Origin: JACKBK01 sp963707275
GTDB lineage: Bacteria > Chloroflexota > Anaerolineae > JAAEKA01
Assembly (NCBI GenBank): GCA_963707275.1
Contig: CAVPPH010000002.1
Location: 429,300 to 493,299, forward strand
Direction: 5' to 3'
DNA length: 64,000 bases
Part shown: positions 41,104 to 50,923 of the stretch, piece by piece
Layout: each line of letters opens with the position of its first letter
Position numbering within the stretch: the stretch's first letter is position 1
Notes under the pieces: generated by a model
What the model saw: only the letters and a program-made list of their open reading frames with translations
What the model was told of the DNA's origin: nothing
Database searches by the model: none
Made by a program: the position numbers and the translations under genes

Positions 41104-43687
41104 ATGAAACTCAATCATCTTCTCTCGCTCGGTCTCATGACCGCCGGCGCGGCCGCAACCATTCTGCCCTTGCAACGCCGCGTGATCTGGGACAATGCCA
41201 ACAGAACGTTCGCCATCGCCCTGGATCTGGACGACACGGCTGAAGCGGCAACCCGCGCCGGCGTCGCTCTGGACGATCTGCTGCATGAGCTGTGGCACGC
41301 CGGAGCGACGCACCTGACGATTTCCGGAAGACACTCTGGCGCGGCTGATGGCGCAAGGCAGGCTGGCTGTGGCGATTCCCAGCGTGCCGCTGGAAGCGCC
41401 GCCGCGCAGCGGTCGCTGGACCTATCTGGCGGCCAACGAGCCTGGTCTGCTGCCGCGCGTACAAACCGAATTGAACGCCCGTCAGCCCGCCATTGAGACA
41501 GTGCTGGCCGACGAAGGCGACCGCTCCTTGCTGGCAGTGAGCGGCGATTTTGCCAGCTTGCAGCAGATCGGGCTGGGTTTTGACCCGGAACTGGTTCACA
41601 CAGCCGAGCACGCCGGGCTACAGCCGCTGCCGCGTCCGGTCAGCTACCCTTGGCCGACGGCGGCGACCATCGAGCGCACGTTGGCGCAGGCCGCTGGAAT
41701 CGCGCAATCGCATAGCAACCCACCCGCGGTTGTCGCGTTTCAGGGCGACGGCGCTCCTGGCCACCCCGGCGAGCTGATTCTCGGCCACGAGATGCTGATG
41801 CATGAGACCATCGGCGCGCTGCAACGACACGGCTTGACCTTCGCGTATTTTGCCGAGAGTCGCCACCAGCGCGGCGACTGGTTTGTCGCCAAGAGCCTGG
41901 CGCCCAACGTCGTGCTGGCGCACGAGTTCACCCAGCCGCAGTTGGTGCCGGAGGACATGTACTCGGCGGCGCATCGCTGGGGCCTGCTGGCCAGGGAGCG
42001 CGGCATCCGTCTGGCCGTGCTGCAACTGTTCAAGGTCGTTCACGCCACCACACCGCGCGACTGCGTAGACTACGTGGCAGCGGTGGCGGATGTACTGGTC
42101 AACCGCGAAGGCCTGCGCCTCAGCGGCCGGCCCGATTTCCGCCCCGCCCACGTTCACCACAGCCATGACCATGGTCACAGTCACACGCATGACCACGATC
42201 ACGATCATGGGGAGTTGGGAGCGGAGAACTATGGGGTTGACGAGCAGCATTCACATGATCACCGGCACGGTGATGAGCTACATCATCGTGATCACGGGGA
42301 TCAACATCACCATCATGATCATGAGTCACACGGTGAACATGAAATCGAGGCCACCGGCTCCCAGCCCCCGGCCCCTGGCCCCCAGGCCCCACACCCCACA
42401 CCTCACACCCAAGGCCCTACCCTCGCGCGCGACGACGATGCGCTGCCGTGGATCGCGCTGATCCCGGCCGGGACGGCGACGCTGGCGTTGGCCGAATTCC
42501 TGGACCTGCCGCAGAAGCTGGCGGTGCCGCTGACACTGGCTGGCGCGCTGGCGCCGCTGATCGTGCGGCGGCTGGATCGCCCCGCCAACGAGCTGGAGGC
42601 GACTTTCCGCCCATCGTACGCGCCAAAGCTGGTCGCGCTGGGCATTACCACCACTGCGCCGCTGGCCGCGTCGTTGGTCAGCTACCGCGGTGGACTGGCG
42701 TCGGTGCTGACGAGCGAACTGGTCAGCGCGCTGGCATCTGCCGGTCTGGCTGCAACGATCGCCGATCGTGACTATGCGCTGCGTATTGAGGAAGTCAAGA
42801 CGTACCAACTTGACTGGATCGTGCCGCTGGCGGGCGCGCTGGCGGTGGCCGTTGCACCGGCTGTGGCTGCCAGGCGAACACAGCACCAGGTCGAGGTGAT
42901 CACGGAAGCGATTATGCCGATGACGGTGGCGCGCCCCGCTCCGGCGCGCGGACAGGTGCGCCGGCTGGCGACTGCCCTTTCGGCAGCCGGCTTTGATAAG
43001 GGCAAGGTCTTCGCGCAACGCCATTCGCTGCGGCTGGCCGACGCCGCAATTGCGGCTGGCGTCCGCCGCGGCGAGGCGCTGCTGCACGACCGGCTGTCGG
43101 GGCCCTCCAAAGCGCTGGCCGTCTGGTCGTTTCGCAGAGGAACCGAGCTGGCCCGCCGCAAGCTGCTGGAGACCGCTCATCAGGCGCTGACGCCCGCGAC
43201 GCGGGAGGTAGCGCCCGTAGTCGAACCGGTCGAGATGGTCGAACAACCGTCTGAACGTATCGTGGTAGAGCGCATTCCTGCGCCGGAAGGCGCTGGCGGC
43301 GTCAACGAGATCGCAGTGCGCATCGGCATTGCTGCGGCCGCCATCGGCGCAGGAATGGCGCTGGCAAAGACCGGTCTGATCGCCGACCCGCTGGCCCGGC
43401 TGGATCAGGAGCACACGGCCGAGCACACCCATCACCTCAGCCGCGCGCAGGCCATGACCGGCGACGCGCGCATGGCCATCAGCCCGCGACCGCTGCGCAA
43501 GTGGACGTTCGCGACCGTGGCTGCGCTGGTCGCTTCGGCTACCGCGCCGGGCCGCGCGGCCGACGTCGCGCTGGTGATGGCAACACTGGGCGAAATGGCG
43601 TTCCTGGCAGGGTTCCGCGAACCGGCCCGCCCGCTGGCGCGCACCGTCGCTGACCGGGTCACCTTGCCGGGCACCCGCCGCCGATAA
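41104..43687 (+). CDS. DUF5693-like membrane protein with histidine-rich insert, one frameshift
   Basis: After an N-terminal membrane segment the protein shows the DUF5693 pattern (FAIALDLDDTAEAATRAG, DDLLHELWHAGATHLTIS, then E-D-T-L-A-R-L once the frame is corrected), continuing with EFTQPQLVPEDMYSAAHRWG and RDCVDYVAAVADVL. Such proteins accompany cell-wall-polymer pyruvylation or capsule genes. At about residues 350-415 a His/Asp/Gly-rich stretch follows (blocks such as HSHDHGHSHTHDHDHDHG and HHHHDHESHGEHE), probably metal-binding, then five or six membrane segments and a charged domain of about 200 residues. One extra G near 41326 shifts the frame. The total is about 860 residues. Confidence 0.72.
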
Positions 43688-43712
43688 CGTAGGTCGCGCT
43701 CGCGTTGTGTTT

Positions 43713-43799
43713 CGACTTCGGAAGTCGCCGCCTGATGGTAACATGCGGCATCACGCGTTCCAACTTGCAGCGTTCGAGATCCGGCGACTTCCGAAGTCG
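43713..43799. repeat. Inverted pair of CGACTTCGGAAGTCG palindromes
   Basis: CGACTTCGGAAGTCGCCG (43713-43730) and its exact reverse complement CGGCGACTTCCGAAGTCG (43782-43799) lie in the 162-base gap before the flippase gene. Each arm is itself palindromic. The ACTT-C-GG-AAGT core links them to the repeats at 14914, 19978 and 34454. Confidence 0.7.
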
Positions 43800-43849
43800 G
43801 ACTCTTAACCAAGGACGAGTAGGAGTACGAGTACGAGACAGATGCGGCT

Positions 43850-45127
43850 ATGAACGAGACGACTCCTGTGCCCGCGCCGCGGCGGCGGCTGGTCTCCACC
43901 ACTTCGGTGATCTCGGCGCACAAGGTGGCTCAGATCGCCGGCTCGCTGGCGGCGGTGGTGATCCTGCCGCGGCTGCTGGGCGTTGAGGATTACGGGCGCT
44001 TTTCGTTCGTTCTGTCGCTGACCTTTCTGGGCGCGATTCTGGCCGACCTGGGCACGCTGGATGTGTTCGGACGCTTCGTACCCAACATGACCGCCGACGA
44101 GGCGCGCAAGCTGTACATGCGCACGCTGGCGTTCTCGCTGGCGGTGTCGCTGCTCTGCTTTGTAGCGACGGCCGGGGCGTCGATGCTGCTGGCGAGTTGG
44201 ATGGTCTGGCTGTGGGCGCTGATGGCCGGGACGATGGTGGTGCTGCGGGTCGCCTCCTGGGTGCCCTTCCAGTATGCGCTGGCGCAGAACCGCGTCGGCG
44301 CGTGGATGACGGAGCAGGCGTGGCGGCAGTGGGTTACCCTCGCGGCGCTGATCGTGCTCTACCCGCTGCTGGGCTTCACCGGCGCGCTGCTGGCGTTGGT
44401 GCTGATGGAGGCGCTGTTTGCCGGGCTGGGGCTGTGGTGGGCCAGAGGCGACTGGCTGGGCCGCGAGTTTCGCGTCGAGTGGCGCTACTTCAAACCATTC
44501 CTGATTGCCGGCGCCGGCTTCTTCCTGGCGAACCTGGCAGCGGTGGCGCTCTATCGATCCGGGCCGGTGCTGGTCGAGGCGTTGACGGGCAACAGCGCGC
44601 AGGTTGGCTACATCAGCCTGGCCATCGGCATGTACCTGATGGTCTACGTCACAGTCAGCCAGTTCGCCCAGAGCCTGATCCCGGCGCTGAGCGCGCTGCG
44701 CACAGCAGGTCGCATGCACGAGATGGAGCAGCGATTGGGCAGCTTCATGCGCGCCGGCTTGCTGATCACGATCCCCTGTACAGCGGCGGTCTGGCTGCTG
44801 GCCGGCTGGGCCGCGCCACTGGTATTTGGTCAGGACTTCGCGGCCGCTGCGCCGGCGTTGCGCTGGATCAGCCTGGCCATGGCGCCGGCGGTGATCGTCT
44901 GGGCGGCCAACGTCACCGCCACGGTCAGCGGGCGCGGCGCCGTCAAGTTCAGCGCCATTCTGGTCGCGCTGGTGGTGTTCCTGGCCGGCACGCTGGCGCT
45001 GGCGCCGACCTATGGCGCAGCAGGCACGGCGCTGGCGTTGAGCATCGGCGTGCTGGTTCAGGCGGTCGTGCTGGCCGTGCGGCTGCGACCGGAGTTTCGC
45101 TTGAGCGCGATGTGGCGGCGGACGTGA
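43850..45127 (+). CDS. Oligosaccharide flippase (Wzx/MVF-like)
   Basis: A 425-residue protein with about twelve hydrophobic segments and the family start: STTSVISAHKVAQIAGSLAA, then VILPRLLGVEDYGRFSFVLS, as in polysaccharide exporters of the MOP superfamily. It moves a lipid-linked glycan unit across the membrane. It lies at the centre of the GT2/GT39 genes and so supports a Wzx-type surface-glycan pathway. The ATG at 43850 has only a weak ribosome site. Confidence 0.88.
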   Translation: MNETTPVPAPRRRLVSTTSVISAHKVAQIAGSLAAVVILPRLLGVEDYGRFSFVLSLTFLGAILADLGTLDVFGRFVPNMTADEARKLYMRTLAFSLAVSLLCFVATAGASMLLASWMVWLWALMAGTMVVLRVASWVPFQYALAQNRVGAWMTEQAWRQWVTLAALIVLYPLLGFTGALLALVLMEALFAGLGLWWARGDWLGREFRVEWRYFKPFLIAGAGFFLANLAAVALYRSGPVLVEALTGNSAQVGYISLAIGMYLMVYVTVSQFAQSLIPALSALRTAGRMHEMEQRLGSFMRAGLLITIPCTAAVWLLAGWAAPLVFGQDFAAAAPALRWISLAMAPAVIVWAANVTATVSGRGAVKFSAILVALVVFLAGTLALAPTYGAAGTALALSIGVLVQAVVLAVRLRPEFRLSAMWRRT

Positions 45128-45191
45128 AGCCTGAAACGTAGCTGGGACGCTTCGAACTTTGATCACGTTTCACGTCCCGACCAGACACAAC

Positions 45192-46025
45192 ATGCCTGAT
45201 ACGACCATTCCTTCCAGCTTCGCCCACATTCCCGCCGGTCCGTTCATCTTCGGGCCTGAGGTGACGTATGAGCGGCTGGAGTTGGCGCCGCCGCCTCGGC
45301 CGCGGCAGGAGATGACGCTGGACGAGTTCTGGCTGGCGCGTTTCCCGGTGACCTACGGCGAGTGGAAGGAGTTTCTGGACGACACGGGCCACGACTGGAT
45401 CGGCACGTGGTGGCGGATCGAGGCGCCACCGAAGGGCTGGCTGCGGCGATTTGCGCCATGTGACGAGTATCCACCCGAAATGGCCGGCTATCCTATCGTG
45501 GACGTGACCCAGGAGGACGCCTTTGCGTATTGTGGCTGGCTTTCGCAGCGGCTAGGCCTGCACTCCACGTTGCCGGATGAGTTTCAATGGGAGAAGGCGG
45601 CGCGCGGTGTCGATGGTCGCACCTTTCCATGGGGCGAGGCGCTGCCGCGGCCGGAGCTGGCAGATCTGAAGGCGACGCACACGCTGGGTCTGGACTACTA
45701 CCGGCGTAACCTGTTTATCAGGTCAAAAGTCGAGCTGGCGCGCAGCGGCTGGTACTGGCGCATCGGTACTCCGCTGCCAGTGGGCGCAATCCCACAGAAC
45801 GTTTCGCCCTTTGGCTGCTATGATATGGCCGGCAACATCTGGGAATGGACCACCAGTCTGTACAACCCGGCCGTGCCGGAGTACCACGTGGTGAAAGGCG
45901 GTTCGTGGGGCTACAGCCCGCAGCACACCGCCTGCAACTGCCGCAGCGCATGCAGCGTCACCATTCCCAGTCGCGTCTACCACGCACAGGGCACCGGGTT
46001 TCGGGTCATGATCGCAGCAACGTGA
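45192..46025 (+). CDS. SUMF1/formylglycine-generating-enzyme-family protein
   Basis: A single FGE-sulfatase domain of 277 residues: FAHIPAGPFIFGPE at the start, FWLARFPVTYGEWKEFL, EDAFAYCGWLSQRLG, DEFQWEKAARG, FGCYDMAGNIWEWT and VVKGGSWGYSP before the closing GTGFRVMIAAT. The C-terminal cysteines (CNCRSACSV) are more numerous than in sulfatase-activating FGE, and the canonical copper-binding pair is not clear, so it is more likely a family member with another role, such as SUMF1-type protein-modifying or ergothioneine/OvoA-like function. ATG at 45192, after a possible TTG at 45159. Confidence 0.8.
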   Translation: MPDTTIPSSFAHIPAGPFIFGPEVTYERLELAPPPRPRQEMTLDEFWLARFPVTYGEWKEFLDDTGHDWIGTWWRIEAPPKGWLRRFAPCDEYPPEMAGYPIVDVTQEDAFAYCGWLSQRLGLHSTLPDEFQWEKAARGVDGRTFPWGEALPRPELADLKATHTLGLDYYRRNLFIRSKVELARSGWYWRIGTPLPVGAIPQNVSPFGCYDMAGNIWEWTTSLYNPAVPEYHVVKGGSWGYSPQHTACNCRSACSVTIPSRVYHAQGTGFRVMIAAT

Positions 46026-46041
46026 GTTCGAATCGACTGCA

Positions 46042-47575
46042 ATGATTACGCATCCGCGCCGGGTCACTGGCACAACGCCGCTGCCCGCTGTCGTAACCCG
46101 CTGGACGCTGATGGTACTCGCCACGGCGCTGACCGTCTCGGCGCTGGTGACGGCAGTCCTGCGGGTAAGCTACCCTTTCGACATCGATTTCGTCGAGGAC
46201 GGGATGCTGATGCAGGCGTGGCGGGTTGCCAGCAGGCTGCCGGTCTACGTTGCACCGTCGGCAGCGTTCGCACCGCACGTTTACATGCCGCTGTACACCT
46301 GGCTGGGCGGGCTGTTGCTGGTGGTCACCGGGCCTTCCCTGGCGCCGCTACGCCTGCTTTCGCTGGCGGCTACCCTGACCACATCCGCGCTGATCGTGTT
46401 CATCGGCTGGCGCGAGAGCAGAAGCAGGCTTATCGCACTGGCCGGCGGCGCGCTCTATCTGGCCGGCTACCGGATCGTCGGCGGCTGGTACGATCTCGCA
46501 CGGGTCGATGCGTTGTTCATGGCGCTAACCCTGGCCGGTCTGGCGGCTGTGATCTATTGGCGCAAATCGCCGGCCGGCCAGCTTGCAGCCGCGCTGCTGC
46601 TGGCGCTGGCTTACCTGACCAAGCAGAACGGGCTGCTATTTCGGCGTGATCGCGACGGGCTATCTGCTGGCAACAGAAGGCCGGCGCGGGCTGGTGTTCA
46701 CAGGCGCATTTGCGCTGCTGGTGGCGGCGCCGACGGCGCTCTTGAACGTTGCCAGCCAGGGCTGGTTCGTGACCTACGTCTTCGGCATCGCCTTTGCCAG
46801 CCCGACCGACTGGCGCCGGGCGCTCTACACTCTGGGCGCTGAGATATTCGGCGACATGGGCGTGCTGGCGGCGCTGTTCGTGGCCCTGGCGGCGATCCTG
46901 CTGGTGCGCTATCGCCAGTTTGCACTGCGCGAACAGCCGTGGCTGCTGTTCGTTGCTGCGGCTATTCTTGCCAGCGTGCTCGGCAGGGCGTCGGTGGGCG
47001 GCGCACGCAACCAGTTGATGCAAGCGTATGCGCTGCTCTGTCTGACGCCGGCGCTGCTGTGGCGTGAACTCGGCCGGCGGCCCGCCAACCGCTGGGCCAG
47101 ACCGGCGCTGGAGCTGGCGATAGTCGCACAGCTCTGCCTGACGCTGGTTGCACCGGTCGGCCGGCTGGTCGAGCCTGCGCCAGCGCAACGCTACGTGCCA
47201 ACCGCGGCGATGCGCGCCGCGGGCGACCGTTTCATCGCCGATCTGTCAGCGACGCCAGGCGATGTGCTGGTGATGATGCACCCGTATTACGCCCTGAAGG
47301 CCGGCAAGCAGCCGTCGGTGCAGATACAGGCGTTGTGGCACGCCCGTTGGCGCGGCCGCGAGCCGCTGCCGGCCGACCTGGTGGATCGCATCGAGAGTCA
47401 GGCTTACAGCGAGATAATTTCCGACGAGAGTCCTTACTTCGAGACCGAACCGGCGCTGGTCGCGTTGATCGAGGCGAACTATGTCCGCGAGCAGGTGCTT
47501 TCGCCGGACGAGGCGCCGGCTACGCTCAACGGGTTGATTGTCCGACCACAGGTGGTGTACGTCCCGAAGCCGTGA
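46042..47575 (+). CDS. GT39-family membrane glycosyltransferase, one frameshift
   Basis: About 510 residues with ten or more membrane segments. The early loop DIDFVEDGMLMQAWR holds the acidic residues used by GT-C enzymes, and GGWYDLARVDALFMA with LAYLTKQNGLL is typical of bacterial PMT_2/ArnT-like transferases. It uses a polyprenyl-phosphate sugar outside the membrane. An extra T in TTT at 46639-46641 breaks the frame; removing it gives LLFGVIATGYLLATEGRRG without a gap. It overlaps nothing and follows the SUMF1 gene by 16 bases. Confidence 0.85.
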
Positions 47576-47601
47576 CCTGTATGAGAGAATGAGGTGACAA
47601 G

Positions 47602-49098
47602 ATGACTGACATAATGATGGTGAATTTCCGCAACGAACGCGATATGTATCCCCCCTTCGGCATCATGTATGTGGCCGACGCGCTGATGCAGGAGGGCTAT
47701 TCTGTGCAGATCTGGCACGAGGAAGAGGACCAGGTGGACGCCTTCGTGCGCGCGGTGGAACTTGAGCAGCCCCTCTGGGTCGGTTTCAGCACCATCACCG
47801 GCCCGCAGCTCAAAGCGACCATCGACGCAACCCAACGCGTGCACGCGTTGGGCATCACCACCGTCTGGGGCGGCGTCCACGCGACGATCATGCCGGAGGA
47901 AGTGCTGCGCGAGCGCTACGTCGATTTCGTGGTTGTCAACGAGGGGGAGGTCACGGCCCAGGAGTTCACCCGCGAGCTGCGCAACGGACGCAACTGGGGC
48001 GAGGTGCGCGGGCTGGCGTGGAAGGACGAAGCTGGGCAGCCGGTGGTCAATATGGAACGCCCGTTCATCCAGAACCTGGACGACTTCACGCCGCGCTGGG
48101 ATCTGCTGGCAGACGTGGAGGCCTATCTCCTGCAGTCCGGTCCCTACGACCGCGCTATCCCCGTCTACATCAGCCGCGGCTGCCCGTTCCGCTGCGCCTT
48201 CTGCTACAACGAGATCGTGATGAAGCGCACCTGGCGCCAGCACAGCGACCAGTTCATCCTCGACCAGATCAACTGGCTGAAGGAGCACCACGGCATCAAC
48301 GCGGTGGACTACGCGGACGACTACCTGTTCGGGCGTATCAAGCCGATGCAGCGGCTGGTGGAGCAGGTCAACATGCCGTGGAGCGGGCAGGTGCGCGTGC
48401 AGTTGCTCAAGCCGGACTTCATCCAGTGGATGGTGGAGACCGGCTGCCAGTGGGTCAACATCGGTGCGGAGAGCGGCAGTCAGGCGGTGCTCGACTCCAT
48501 CGCCAAGGACCAGAAGGCCGAGTGGATCGAGATGGGCGTGCGCAACCTGGCTCAGTACGCCCCGCACATCGAGGCCAATCTGAGCTTTATCGTCGGCCTG
48601 CCGGAGGAAGGGCCAGAGGAGCGGCGCATCACGCTGGAGTTGATCGACCGACTGTGCCAGATCAACGCCAAGGCGCGCTGCTCGGTCTGCGTCTACATGC
48701 CGTACCCCGGCACGCCGCTGTGGCCGGATGCGTTGGAGAAGGGTTATGTGCCGCCCGACAGCCAGATAGGCTGGGCTGAGTTCGACCTGAACCGCGGCAA
48801 TACCCCCTGGGTCAGCGAGTCCGAGGCCAGCGCGATGTGTGACATCAACGACATTCTCTACGTGGGGCGCAGCCAGGGACACTGGCTGCTGAAGCCATAC
48901 TACGGGCTGCTGCGCTGGCGCTGGATGAACCAGCAGTTTGGCTACTACTGGGAAGGGCCGGCCAAGCGCGCCGGCGGGCAGTTGATCGACAACGTGGGTC
49001 CACTGCGCGCGATCAAACAGCGCTACGCGGGCAAGCTGGTCACATACAATAACAACACCCACAAGAGCAAGATCGAGAGCCACCAGGCGGCGATGTGA
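47602..49098 (+). CDS. B12-binding radical SAM protein (BchE-like)
   Basis: A 498-residue enzyme with an N-terminal cobalamin-binding-like domain (MVNFRNERDMYPPFGIMYVA, VGFSTITGPQLKA, VWGGVHATIMPEE) and a radical-SAM core with cluster motif C-x3-C-x2-C in YISRGCPFRCAFCYNE. VNIGAESGSQAVLDSI and SFIVGLPEEGPEE are further landmarks. Such enzymes methylate or rearrange unactivated carbons; anaerobic Mg-protoporphyrin cyclases and hopanoid methylases are relatives. Near a glycan locus it might act on a lipid or sugar. GAGGTG stands 6 bases before the ATG. Confidence 0.9.
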   Translation: MTDIMMVNFRNERDMYPPFGIMYVADALMQEGYSVQIWHEEEDQVDAFVRAVELEQPLWVGFSTITGPQLKATIDATQRVHALGITTVWGGVHATIMPEEVLRERYVDFVVVNEGEVTAQEFTRELRNGRNWGEVRGLAWKDEAGQPVVNMERPFIQNLDDFTPRWDLLADVEAYLLQSGPYDRAIPVYISRGCPFRCAFCYNEIVMKRTWRQHSDQFILDQINWLKEHHGINAVDYADDYLFGRIKPMQRLVEQVNMPWSGQVRVQLLKPDFIQWMVETGCQWVNIGAESGSQAVLDSIAKDQKAEWIEMGVRNLAQYAPHIEANLSFIVGLPEEGPEERRITLELIDRLCQINAKARCSVCVYMPYPGTPLWPDALEKGYVPPDSQIGWAEFDLNRGNTPWVSESEASAMCDINDILYVGRSQGHWLLKPYYGLLRWRWMNQQFGYYWEGPAKRAGGQLIDNVGPLRAIKQRYAGKLVTYNNNTHKSKIESHQAAM

Positions 49099-49132
49099 GG
49101 ACGTGAAGCGTGAGGCGTGAAATGTGGGAGCT

Positions 49133-49489
49133 GTGAGCGACGACCAGCTTGAGCGCGTACGGCGTGTTTGTTTGGCACTGCCTGAGACCAGCGAACGGCT
49201 CTCGCACGGCGAGCCGATCTTCTTCGTCCACAAGAAGGTGTTCGTCATGTTCGCCGACAACCATCACGACGACGGGCGCATCGCCGTCTGGCTACCGGTG
49301 CCGCCCGGCCTCCAGACCGAGTTGATCACCGGTGAGCCGCAGACATACTTCAGGCCGCCCTACGTCGGCGTGCGCGGCTGGGTAGGCATCGAACTTGCCC
49401 ACATCAGCGACGAAGACTTGCGCTTTCACATCGAAGTGGCCTGGGAACTGATCGCGCCGAAACGGCTGCTGGCGAAGCGGGGAGTCTGA
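49133..49489 (+). CDS. MmcQ/YjbR-family protein
   Basis: A 118-residue YjbR-like domain (CLALPETSERLSHGEPIFFV, KVFVMFADNHHDDG, GWVGIELAHISDEDLRFHIE, AWELIAPKRL). The fold is similar to a DNA-binding double-wing; the function is unknown. A GTG at 49133 (SDDQLERVRR) is preferred to one at 49124. Confidence 0.85.
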   Translation: MSDDQLERVRRVCLALPETSERLSHGEPIFFVHKKVFVMFADNHHDDGRIAVWLPVPPGLQTELITGEPQTYFRPPYVGVRGWVGIELAHISDEDLRFHIEVAWELIAPKRLLAKRGV

Positions 49490-49590
49490 ACATCAACAGC
49501 GCTTTCTTGATGGCATTACAGGAATAATCGGATTTGTGGCACCATTCCTGATGACGAATTCACGACTACTTTTGCATCGAGGCAGTTTAA

Positions 49591-49881
49591 GTGACGTTTC
49601 GCTTCGAATGGAATAGCCAGACAGCTGCTGGCAACATCAGAAAACGTGGGGTTAGCTTCGATGAAGCCAGCACTGTGTTTGATGATCCGCTTGCGGTCAT
49701 CTTTGACGACGAAGTCCACTCTACGTTTGAGACGCGCGAAGTAATCATCGGTTATTCAATTGCCAATTGACTGCTACTCGTTTCCTTCACCGAACGTCCC
49801 GAGGAGATGATCCGCGTCATAAGCGCACGCATGGCAACCAAGAGAGAACGTCAAGACTATGAAAACTACCGCAACTCCTGA
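49591..49881 (+). pseudogene. brnT: BrnT-family toxin, broken by an in-frame TGA
   Basis: The 96-codon frame reads FRFEWNSQTAAGNIRKRGVS, FDEASTVFDDPLAVIFDDE, then a TGA at 49768-49770, and goes on LLLVSFTERPEEMIRVISAR, MATKRERQDYENY. The complete reading matches BrnT ribonuclease toxins from end to end; at the TGA the family usually has Arg (CGA), so a single C-to-T change has stopped it. A GTG at 49591 is the start. The antitoxin-like gene overlaps its 3' end and looks whole, which fits an inactivated toxin with a surviving antitoxin. Confidence 0.78.
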
Positions 49882-50113
49882 ACCTGAGACCGACATGGCC
49901 GAAGATCTATCCACTGAGTATACCTTCGACTACAGTAGGGCGCGTCCCAATCGGTTTGCTGGACAGATCGACAAGAAACAGGTCGTAGTCATGCTCGACC
50001 CAGACATTGCTCAGGTCTTCACGACTCCAGAATTTGTGAACTCGGTCTTGCGCGCGCTCATTGCCACGATGCCGCCAGCGCGGCCAGAATCCACGCGACA
50101 GTCGTCATCGTAG
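49859..50113 (+). CDS. Antitoxin-like protein paired with BrnT
   Basis: An 84-residue protein with the pattern YTFDYSRARPNRFAGQ followed by VVVMLDPDIAQVFTTPEFVN and ALIATMP, a family often found directly downstream of BrnT- or HigB-like toxins. The C-terminal helix suggests a ribbon-helix-helix type or AbrB-like dimer, but the exact class is not certain. Its ATG lies within the last codons of the toxin gene, giving the 23-base overlap usual for toxin-antitoxin pairs. Confidence 0.7.
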   Translation: MKTTATPEPETDMAEDLSTEYTFDYSRARPNRFAGQIDKKQVVVMLDPDIAQVFTTPEFVNSVLRALIATMPPARPESTRQSSS

Positions 50114-50260
50114 AAGACCCACCATCCCCGGCAAGCAGCAGCTTGTCACGGCCACGGTGATCGTTGCCCCTCTGAAGGGTCTATGTGCAGCCTCCGTGAG
50201 GATGTTTGTAGACGCGCAACGGGTGACTGTCTTGAGAGCCAAGGATGGCAGGGGAGAAGC

Positions 50261-50812
50261 CTACACCCCGCGCCAGAGACCCGCATACTTCTTGCGGTAC
50301 TTGAGATCCTCTTCGGTCTCGATCAGTTCCAGCGCCAGCGTTCTGATTGCATCATCTCCCATCACGTCATACATCTTGCGCAGATCATCGACGATGTCGT
50401 AGCGAATCAGGGTGGTGTTCTTCTCCGCGACGCACTCGGCGTAGCGGCCGGCGAGGCCGTCCATCACCATCTGCTGCTGCGGCTGGCCGACCAGACCAAC
50501 CTTCCAGATGGCTTGCAGGCAGTGGCGCGCGGTGACGAAGCGTTCGTCTCGGGTCACATGGAGCAGCGCGGGGAAGTCGGACAGCATCCGATTCTCGGGG
50601 TCGCTTTTGGCCAGGTTGCAGAGTATCTGCGCGGCAATCGCCCGCCGGCGGTTGTCCTTGTGGTGCAGGTCGGCCACTAATTCATCCCAGACTTCGTAGG
50701 CCCAGTCCACCGGCTGTTCGGTCTCGGCCATGATGCTGAAGAAGGCCTGCGTCTGGATTTCTTTGTCGCTCGACGCGAGCTGATCGAAAGCTGTTTTTGT
50801 GGTGTCGTTCAT
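50261..50812 (-). CDS. HEAT-like repeat protein
   Basis: A 183-residue, mostly helical protein of HEAT/ARM-like organisation: FDQLASSDKEIQTQAFFSIM, ELVADLHHKDNRRRAIAAQI, PALLHVTRDERFVTARHCLQ, and a C-terminal helical stretch (TLALELIETEEDLKYRKKY). The second and third units show the Arg-rich turn of the repeat. Such proteins act as scaffolds; no partner is evident. AAGGAA before the ATG at 50812 supports that start over one at 50866. Confidence 0.75.
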   Translation of the reverse strand: MNDTTKTAFDQLASSDKEIQTQAFFSIMAETEQPVDWAYEVWDELVADLHHKDNRRRAIAAQILCNLAKSDPENRMLSDFPALLHVTRDERFVTARHCLQAIWKVGLVGQPQQQMVMDGLAGRYAECVAEKNTTLIRYDIVDDLRKMYDVMGDDAIRTLALELIETEEDLKYRKKYAGLWRGV

Positions 50813-50923
50813 GAACGGTATTCCTTGACCTTGTGCAATGTTCGGCCGCAGTCGATGGACACGCATACGGCGGGCTGGCTCGGTCGCAGACCGGCCAGAG
50901 CATGAACCAACCGATGAACGTTG

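Noticed and set aside
47479..49260. 593-codon open frame on the minus strand
   Set aside because: Antisense to the radical-SAM gene, whose cluster motif and family landmarks are certain.
49768..49770. TGA in the BrnT gene as selenocysteine
   Set aside because: Relatives have Arg rather than Cys there, and no suitable hairpin follows; a C-to-T nonsense change explains it.
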